Positions 58,582 through 64,000 of a stretch of DNA of 64,000 nt are shown here, in pieces. Source of the stretch: Leptolinea sp964446955 (lineage in GTDB: Bacteria; Chloroflexota; Anaerolineae; Anaerolineales; Anaerolineaceae); NCBI GenBank assembly GCA_964446955.1, contig CAYUQJ010000002.1:1-64000 (forward strand), read 5' to 3'. Made by a program: the position numbers and the translations under genes. How positions within the stretch are numbered: the first letter of the stretch is position 1; the number at the start of each line of letters is the position of its first letter. Under the pieces are notes generated by a model, which worked only from the letters and a program-made list of their open reading frames with translations, was not told where the DNA came from and made no database searches.

Positions 58582-59301
58582 TTATTGCATTACAAATTCT
58601 TTAAAATACACGTAAATCACTTTGTATTCCGGTAGCCGCGTGTTGATCGCGTCAATGATCTCCTGCCGGAGTGTGTCTTTTCCTTCTGTCGAATATACGG
58701 CAGCAAATTCTTTGGCTGATAACAGCGTAACAATTGTGTCATCCAGTACCGGTATCTTCGAATTAATCCCGGCAGTGAATTCAGTCATTGCCGCAGTTTT
58801 TTCTTCTTCCGGCATTGTGGAATAACCGGCAGGAGGAGCAAACTCCAATGTAGCGGTTACACGGATGAATTTCTTTCCACCCGGTTCTGCGAGATTCACA
58901 ATCTTGGTGCTGGTATCGATCATGATCCCATGTCCCGGTGATACTTCCTCTACGCCTTCGGTTGAATGACCAGATGTCGCACCCGAACCGTCATGATCTG
59001 AGGCGACCGGTACCGTTGCTTGCGGAACCTGCTGCCCGGTGATAATGGTTATTGGATTGGCACTTCCACCCTGCACCATTTCAGGAGTTGCACCTTCCAG
59101 CCCCGGTTGAGGTGTCACTCCCGCCGGCAACTGGTAGACCAGGTAGATCGGTTTGGGTAAATTGTCCGGAGCGAATAGCACATAAACCACCAACAAGTTG
59201 GTTGCCGCCGTCGTCATGATAATGACACCGGCCACAAAGTAGATGATGATCTTTAAAAAATTCGGTTTAGGTTTTGCGGGTGCTGGAACATCAGTGGCCA
59301 T
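58582..59301 (-). CDS. fliL: Flagellar protein FliL
   Basis: 239 residues, longer than the usual 150-180. One membrane helix (about 17-38), a Gly/Ser/Val-rich spacer of about 80 residues, and the FliL domain (KFIRVTATLEFAPPAG, LDDTIVTLLSAKEFAAVYSTEGKDTLRQEIIDAINTRLPEYKVIYVYFKEFVMQ). It probably supports the stator. AGGAGG precedes the ATG. Confidence 0.93.
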   Translation of the reverse strand: MATDVPAPAKPKPNFLKIIIYFVAGVIIMTTAATNLLVVYVLFAPDNLPKPIYLVYQLPAGVTPQPGLEGATPEMVQGGSANPITIITGQQVPQATVPVASDHDGSGATSGHSTEGVEEVSPGHGIMIDTSTKIVNLAEPGGKKFIRVTATLEFAPPAGYSTMPEEEKTAAMTEFTAGINSKIPVLDDTIVTLLSAKEFAAVYSTEGKDTLRQEIIDAINTRLPEYKVIYVYFKEFVMQ

Positions 59302-60109
59302 TTGAAGAAGCCTCCTTGGTAGGCTCAGGTGTGGGTAAAGCCTGGTTCGAATCTCCGGGCATATTGCGTAAGTCTAATTTCACTTCATCTGAGCTGACCG
59401 GATAAACAACAATTATTTCTGCACGACTGTTAATCTCGCGGTGTTCCGGAGTATCATTCGGGAAAAGCGGAGAAAATTCTCCACGCCCGGTCGGGATCAA
59501 TCGGCTGGGTGAAACGCCTTTCACCTGCATGTAACGGACAATCTCATTGGCACGGGCCAAAGACAACGACCAGTTATCCGGATATCTTGGATCCAACGGG
59601 GTCGAATCATCCGTATGCCCGACCACCCGGATTTCATTATCAATTTCCTGCACCATGGATACGATCGTATCCAACACCGGATAAGCCGCTGGTTGCAACT
59701 CTGACCTGCCCTGGATAAACGTTAGTTCACGGCTTAATGAAATCAAAACACCTTCCACATTATTTTGAACACTAACCTCACTGCTCAATCCGTTTTCCTT
59801 TAACATATCGGTCAGTTTTCCGGCAACTTCAGCACCCACGGATCCGATCAATGGCAACCCATCAACCGCAATTGGATTGGCTGACATATTCTCGCTCAAC
59901 CCACCAGTGGTGTCGATCTGTGGGTCAACCACTCTCGGAGGCGCACCACCAATGGAAAAAGCGGCTTTCAGGTTTTGGGCCAGTGCTTTGTACTTTTGTA
60001 CATCAATCTGTCCCATGGAATACAAAACAACAAACAACACCATCAACAGGGTGATGAAATCTGCGTAACTTACCAACCAACGGTCATTACCGCCGCCATG
60101 ACTGCTCAT
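59291..60109 (-). CDS. motB: Stator protein MotB
   Basis: 272 residues. A membrane helix carries proton-binding Asp17 (WLVSYADFITLLMVLFVVLYS). The OmpA-like peptidoglycan-binding domain (IRVVGHTDDSTPLDPRYPDNWSLSLARANEIVRYM...RRE region) follows. Start at the ATG at 60109 behind AGGA, not 13 codons earlier. It follows motA by seven bases. Confidence 0.96.
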   Translation of the reverse strand: MSSHGGGNDRWLVSYADFITLLMVLFVVLYSMGQIDVQKYKALAQNLKAAFSIGGAPPRVVDPQIDTTGGLSENMSANPIAVDGLPLIGSVGAEVAGKLTDMLKENGLSSEVSVQNNVEGVLISLSRELTFIQGRSELQPAAYPVLDTIVSMVQEIDNEIRVVGHTDDSTPLDPRYPDNWSLSLARANEIVRYMQVKGVSPSRLIPTGRGEFSPLFPNDTPEHREINSRAEIIVVYPVSSDEVKLDLRNMPGDSNQALPTPEPTKEASSNGH

Positions 60110-60116
60110 TTCTATC

Positions 60117-60920
60117 CTAAGCTCCCTGTTTTGCGCCAGCCTGTGCACCGGCGCCTTCGGTTCGGCGTCGTTCTGCCGGCGGCAGGAACGCGCTCAGTTT
60201 TTCCTTGATAATGCGCGGGTTCTCGCCGGCTTGCAGAGAAAGAACCCCTTCCATCAACATTTTGCGGTACATGGCTTCTTCATGACTGCGCATGGCCAGC
60301 TTTCCGCCAATCGGAATCCAGATGAGGTTCGCGGAAAGCAAACCCCACAGGGTAGCCAGAAAGGCCGCCGCAATGGACTTGGCCAGTTTGCCCGGATCAT
60401 CAAGCTCTTTTAACACACCAATAAGCCCCATAACGGTTCCGATAATACCGAATGTAGGGCTGAAACCTCCAGCGGTATTAAAGAAATTAATTCCCATTTC
60501 ATGCCGCGATTGCATATTCTTGATCTCAAGTTCAAGGATCGAACGCACCTGGGCTGGATCAGTACCATCTACAACAAGCATGATCCCCTGACGGAGAAAC
60601 GGATCAGGAATTTTCTTGCTTTCTTCTTCCAATGCCAGTAATCCTTCACGCCTGGCCTTGTCTGCCATGGTTGCCAGGGTATTAATTAGAACTGGCATAT
60701 CCACCTTTTTCGCGAAGAAAGCTTTCTGGATATATTTTGGGATCTTCATCACACCTTCAAATGGCATCGTCGCGATAGTTGCGACCATAGAGCCGCCAAG
60801 AGTAAGAAGGATCGCAGAAGGGTGACTTAAAAGTTCGAGGGGAGAGCCGCCATCAAGGATCATCACAATGACGACGATGACAAGGCTCATTCCGATCCCA
60901 ATAATCGTACCTAAATCCAT
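60117..60920 (-). CDS. motA: Stator protein MotA
   Basis: 267 residues with four membrane helices and the cytoplasmic loop between helices 2 and 3 (MPVLINTLATMADKARREGLLALEEESKKIPDPFLRQGIMLVVDGTDPAQVRSILELEIKNMQSRHEMGINFFNTAGGFSPTFGIIGTVMGLIGVLKELDDPGKLAKSIAAAFLATLWGLLSANLIWIPIGGKL). It forms the proton channel with MotB. AGGAGA precedes the ATG. FlbD lies two bases upstream. Confidence 0.97.
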   Translation of the reverse strand: MDLGTIIGIGMSLVIVVIVMILDGGSPLELLSHPSAILLTLGGSMVATIATMPFEGVMKIPKYIQKAFFAKKVDMPVLINTLATMADKARREGLLALEEESKKIPDPFLRQGIMLVVDGTDPAQVRSILELEIKNMQSRHEMGINFFNTAGGFSPTFGIIGTVMGLIGVLKELDDPGKLAKSIAAAFLATLWGLLSANLIWIPIGGKLAMRSHEEAMYRKMLMEGVLSLQAGENPRIIKEKLSAFLPPAERRRTEGAGAQAGAKQGA

Positions 60921-60921
60921 C

Positions 60922-61131
60922 TCATTCTCCTCGCTGCCATTCTTTTTCAGGATTATGTACCAGCTTCTGGTACTGAATTATCAATGCGACCACATCTTCC
61001 GGATGATCCTTGACAATGAATTTGGTTCCATTGGTCAACGTGATCACTGTATCAGGAGTTCCCTCTACCGCCATGATCAGATCTGCGTTGAGGTAATACT
61101 TTGTTCCATTCAGTCGGGTTAGAGAGATCAT
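60922..61131 (-). CDS. flbD: Flagellar protein FlbD
   Basis: 69 residues: MISLTRLNGTKYYLNADLIMAVEGTPDTVITLTNGTKFIVKDHPEDVVALIIQYQKLV is the FlbD core, a small protein of unclear role that usually precedes motA. No ribosome site is seen upstream. It is the first gene of the mot-fli operon that runs to the receiver gene at 54229. Confidence 0.9.
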   Translation of the reverse strand: MISLTRLNGTKYYLNADLIMAVEGTPDTVITLTNGTKFIVKDHPEDVVALIIQYQKLVHNPEKEWQRGE

Positions 61132-61198
61132 CTGTCAATTAAATCCAAAATTTGAACCAAGTCTTCGCCTGGTTCAGTTTTACCATCCTTCCAATTGC

Positions 61199-61242
61199 GA
61201 TTTGATAAAACCTCTGTAAAAGCAGGATAAACGCCGTGTAAA
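61199..61242 (-). promoter_or_regulatory. mot-operon promoter region with four 11-bp direct repeats
   Basis: Four contiguous 11-base units starting TTTA lie at 61232-61242 (TTTACA), 61221-61231 (TTTATC), 61210-61220 (TTTACA) and 61199-61209 (TTTATC), beginning just after the kinase stop at 61245. The unit TTTACAGAGGT here is identical to one in front of cheA. The -10 is not at the usual place. TAAAAC at 61177-61182 is six bases further than elsewhere. Promoter function is likely but less clear than at the other sites. Confidence 0.55.
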
Positions 61243-61244
61243 AA

Positions 61245-63338
61245 TTAATACGCTGGAAGTATGATGGTGAAAGTTGTGCCAACTCCAAGTTTGCTATCCA
61301 CCAGAATGTTTCCCCCGTGTTGTTTGATAACCCGATGGCAGATGGATAATCCCAAACCCGTCCCCTTACCCACATCTTTGGTAGTATAGAACGGGTCGAA
61401 AATACGTTTCAGGCGTTCGGGTTCAATCCCATGACCATTATCACTAATGATCACCCGTATTTCGTTTGCCATCTTCTGGGTGATTATCTTAACTTTTCCT
61501 TCCCGGTCCCCCGTCGCGTCCATCGCATTGATCAATATATTGACCCATACGCCGGACAGATTCTCCTGTGAAGCCATGATCATGGGAAGATTCTCGGTTG
61601 GATTGAAAGAATATTCCACCGACCGTTGCATAAATTCGTGCCGTAGCATATCCAGGGCGGTTTGAATGGACTGGTTGATATCCGTTGGTTTTACTTCAGA
61701 CTGTTCTTTACGCGCAAAGTTCAACAAATTTCGCACCACCTGCAACGCCCTTGTTCCCGCTCTAAAGATCAGATCAACCGCTTCAGCATCATCACTGTCT
61801 TTCGGCAAAGACCGCTCCAGCAACTGGGCATTGGCCAGTACGACTGTTAATGGATTATTGATCTCATGGGCAATACCGGCCGCCAGCTGTCCTACAGCAG
61901 CCATTTTTTCTGATTGGATCAGGATGGCTCCCATCATATTCTTTTCGGTCACATCCCGTTCGAAGATGATCACCTGTGAGACTTCCTCGTCCTCTTCCAA
62001 AATTGGATACGCGGTTATCTCCCACTCCAGTGGATTCTCTCCTGAATCCCACACACGTTCCGTACGATTAGTTATCTTGCGGTGATAGAAGGTCTCGGCA
62101 ACAAGACAATTGGGGCAGGGCTCTTTTCGTTGGTACAACGCCTCATAACACAGGTGGTTAATAATGGAACGGGGCTCACAGTTGGCACGCCTGGCTCTGG
62201 CCATATTTACCGCGACCAGCCGGTATTTACGGTCGATAATATAGAGCGAGTCTGGAAGATTGTCAAAAAGGCTTCGGAGCGTATTGCGAGACCGAACCAG
62301 TTCCCACCGGCTGGCTTCCAGATGCGCATTCATAACTTTCAATTGCTCGGTCATCTGGATGTTATGGAGCAAATGGGCGATTGACTCAGCCAGTTTTTCA
62401 AGCAACTCCTGATCTCCACGGGTGAATCCGCCATCCTTCTGATTGATCAACTCCACAACACCGGTCACCTGTTCCTGGGCAGTCAGTGGAACAAACAGGA
62501 GGGATGAAGCTTCAACACCGGGGATCGAATCGATCTCCGGATCAAAACGCGATTCCAACTCCGGCTGGTTGATCACCAGTGACCGGTGATCAGCCATGCA
62601 TTGACCCAGAAGTCCCTTGCCAGGTTTGATACTGACCTGGTATATCCAATCTTCTCCATCAGCCAGTGATTTCTTGATCAGCAATGATTCGGGATTATCA
62701 CTTATCAGAGCTATGGACGCCGCCTGACAATTGAAGATCTCACGAAGTTTGCGTACCAGCTTGGTCTCCAACTCCTCGCCGGCTGTCATAATATTCAACC
62801 CGGCAAAGATCTGGCTGATCAGTTCCAATCCCTTCCGGTATTGGATCATGCGAAGCTGGTTGTAATACGTAGAGATGCGCTGCCCCAACAGGAAACTGGC
62901 AGCTTCCAGAAAGTCCCGCTCTTCGTGCGAAAACTCGCGAAGATTGGTTAATAGCAACCCTTGTTGGCCATCCGCGGAAATGAGGGGAAAAATGATCACC
63001 TTGCCGGCGGAATCCGAAATGCTCTCGCCGCCCGGAACTTCAGACGCGCGGGATAATAACGAACTGAGAAAACTACCGGAAGAACGTATCTGATTCTCCC
63101 AGTTTTTTACATGCCCGCTTCCCAATGAGATGAGCGGGTTTCCGTGATTCCATTCAGGTGCCAGGATCAGCCCCCCATCCAGTTTTAATCGATCCAGAAT
63201 AAAACCTAATCCAACTTGTAAAGCGGACTTTAAGGGATCCTGGTTGGCCAGCATTCCAGCCAGTGATTCCACCGACTCTTCCCAGAACCGGCCGTTTTCA
63301 AGTTTTGCTTTTGAAGTCATAGAAATTAATTCTGGCAA
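61245..63338 (-). CDS. Sensor histidine kinase (GAF-PAS-HisKA-HATPase)
   Basis: 697 residues, no membrane helix. Order: N-terminal GAF-like region (about 35-160), a second GAF (about 185-325), a PAS-type domain (about 350-460) with a Cys motif CYEALYQRKEPCPNC, HisKA (AAVGQLAAGIAHEINNPLTVVLANAQLLERSLP), and HATPase (ISDNGHGIEPERLKRIFDPFYTTKDVGKGTGLGLSICHRVIKQHGG). The His-box style is NtrB-like. The start is uncertain (TTG 63338 or ATG 63320) and no ribosome site is clear. Just downstream of an OmpR-type regulator, which is its likely partner. Confidence 0.85.
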   Translation of the reverse strand: MPELISMTSKAKLENGRFWEESVESLAGMLANQDPLKSALQVGLGFILDRLKLDGGLILAPEWNHGNPLISLGSGHVKNWENQIRSSGSFLSSLLSRASEVPGGESISDSAGKVIIFPLISADGQQGLLLTNLREFSHEERDFLEAASFLLGQRISTYYNQLRMIQYRKGLELISQIFAGLNIMTAGEELETKLVRKLREIFNCQAASIALISDNPESLLIKKSLADGEDWIYQVSIKPGKGLLGQCMADHRSLVINQPELESRFDPEIDSIPGVEASSLLFVPLTAQEQVTGVVELINQKDGGFTRGDQELLEKLAESIAHLLHNIQMTEQLKVMNAHLEASRWELVRSRNTLRSLFDNLPDSLYIIDRKYRLVAVNMARARRANCEPRSIINHLCYEALYQRKEPCPNCLVAETFYHRKITNRTERVWDSGENPLEWEITAYPILEEDEEVSQVIIFERDVTEKNMMGAILIQSEKMAAVGQLAAGIAHEINNPLTVVLANAQLLERSLPKDSDDAEAVDLIFRAGTRALQVVRNLLNFARKEQSEVKPTDINQSIQTALDMLRHEFMQRSVEYSFNPTENLPMIMASQENLSGVWVNILINAMDATGDREGKVKIITQKMANEIRVIISDNGHGIEPERLKRIFDPFYTTKDVGKGTGLGLSICHRVIKQHGGNILVDSKLGVGTTFTIILPAY

Positions 63339-63362
63339 ATCGACTGAACGGTAATAAAGCAG

Positions 63363-63710
63363 CTAATCGTCATCAGATCTAACAGTATACCCATATCCGG
63401 CGACCGTCTGGATAAACTGCGGATCATGCGGATCTGGTTCTATCCGCTCGCGCAGGTTTTTGATGTGAACCCTAACCAGGTCCGGACTGCCCGCGTCAGA
63501 CGGATAGTCCCAGACTTCATCCAGTAATCTTCCAGGGGAAAATATCTCGCCGGGATGGCTCATTAGATGGTACAGCAGATCAAACTGAACCGGTGTCAGT
63601 CTCACCTTTCCGCGGGATTTCGTTTTCAGCTCATAGCTCTTAACATTGAGCACGTAATCACCGATGGCAATCTGATGTTTGGGTGTTGTCTCCCTATTCT
63701 CAGGTTCTTC
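63363..63710 (-). pseudogene. OmpR/PhoB-type winged-helix domain after an in-frame stop
   Basis: The frame reads EEPENRETTPKHQIAIGDYVLNVKSYELK... and then a complete winged-helix DNA-binding domain (KVRLTPVQFDLLYHLMSHPGEIFSPGRLLDEVWDYPSDAGSPDLVRVHIKNLRERIEPDPHDPQFIQTVAGYGYTVRSDDD). It is in the same frame as the receiver upstream but separated by one TAA (63711-63713). A GTG at 63653 would begin translation inside the domain. Either the gene is broken, or two polypeptides are made, or the stop is a sequence error. Confidence 0.75.
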
Positions 63711-64000
63711 TTACGGACTGGAAATCACCCGGGAACTCGTCTCGATTGTCGGATCGCCTTCAACCCTCGGGTGAGATTTCACGCGCCGCAAAATTGCTCG
63801 GATCCGCAAGATCAATTCATCGATATTGAAGGGCTTGGTGAGATAATCATCGGCTCCGGCAAGGAAACCGGCAATCCTGTCCTCATCTTTGGCTTTTGCT
63901 GTGAGGAAAAGAATGGGAATGTTAGCCAGCAGAGGATCGGCGCGTACCTCACGACACACAGCATATCCGTCCATTCCCGGCATGATAACATCGAGAAGGA
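63711..64000 (-). CDS. Receiver domain of an OmpR/PhoB-type response regulator (5' end outside the window)
   Basis: Partial. The visible part begins at the phospho-acceptor Asp (LLDVIMPGMDGYAV, Asp codon 63990-63992) and continues ILFLTAKAKDEDRIAGFLAGADDYLTKPFNIDELILRIRAILRRV, so Thr and Lys of the receiver are present. It ends at a TAA in the linker to the winged-helix domain. It pairs by position with the histidine kinase downstream. Confidence 0.9.
   Translation of the reverse strand, partial: LLDVIMPGMDGYAVCREVRADPLLANIPILFLTAKAKDEDRIAGFLAGADDYLTKPFNIDELILRIRAILRRVKSHPRVEGDPTIETSSRVISSP

Noticed and set aside
1..64000. CRISPR arrays, insertion sequences and prophage genes
   Set aside because: I looked for regularly spaced repeats, transposase motifs and inverted repeats with target duplication. 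None is present.

Overview
The window is almost entirely one motility and chemotaxis locus of about 75 protein genes, nearly all on the minus strand. Only three glycosyltransferase genes, a tRNA tail and a few sites are on the plus strand. The base composition is near 50 % GC. There is a complete export gate (FliO, P, Q, R, FlhA, FlhB), switch, rod, hook and filament set. No genes for the outer-membrane bushings (FlgH, FlgI, FlgA) are present. CheC, CheD, two CheX, FlgM, FlgN, a PilZ protein and FlbD are present. This fits a monoderm-type flagellum. A flagellated Chloroflexota (Anaerolineae-like) bacterium is my best guess, inferred from gene style and not proven. Standard flagellar genes not found here are flhG, fliW, flgH, flgI, flgA and fliT.

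Layout. 0-2.3 kb: the 3' end of a tRNA, a tatC-tatA-tatB operon and a lipoprotein gene. 2.4-13.6 kb: one long chemotaxis operon reading leftward (cheA, cheC, cheD, cheY, cheB, cheR, two cheX, a small ORF, a ParA ATPase, a CheW with a long disordered leader, an MCP, cheW). 14-27 kb: the hook/basal-body operon from flgC to a PilZ gene, with flgB displaced next to fliK. 27-32 kb: filament genes (fliS, three flaG paralogues, fliD, fliC). 32.4-41.6 kb: a presumed flagellin-glycosylation island (two GT92-TPR proteins, GT4, FkbM methyltransferase, FGE-like protein, TPR protein, two more glycosyltransferase-like proteins). 41.7-47 kb: csrA, flgL, flgK, flgN, flgM, flgG, flgF. 47-54 kb: a SwrB-like ORF, fliA, a membrane protein, flhF, flhA, flhB, fliR. 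54-61 kb: a response regulator, an HDOD protein, fliQ, P, O, N, M, L, motB, motA, flbD. 61-64 kb: a histidine kinase and an OmpR/PhoB-type response regulator interrupted by an in-frame stop.

Three regulatory layers can be read from the DNA. (1) Consensus sigma-28 promoters (TAAAGTTT, 11 bp, GCCGATAA, or close) lie before flaG, fliC and flgM, and FliA and FlgM are encoded here. (2) Phased direct repeats with an 11-bp period (TTYA plus 7 bases) lie upstream of the cheA, flgC, fliR, mot and glycosylation operons. In four of the five a -10-like hexamer begins exactly 32 bp after the start of the same unit. I propose an early-gene activator site, possibly for a PhoB/OmpR-type regulator. (3) Hairpins with GGA in the loop sit at the ribosome binding sites of fliC, flaG and fliD, which suggests post-transcriptional control by the CsrA encoded at 41.7 kb.

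The most promising candidates for an undescribed system are the 11-bp repeat regulon, the CsrA-type filament leaders without a local fliW, and the ParA/CheW-extension pair that resembles the ParC/ParP chemoreceptor-array positioning system.
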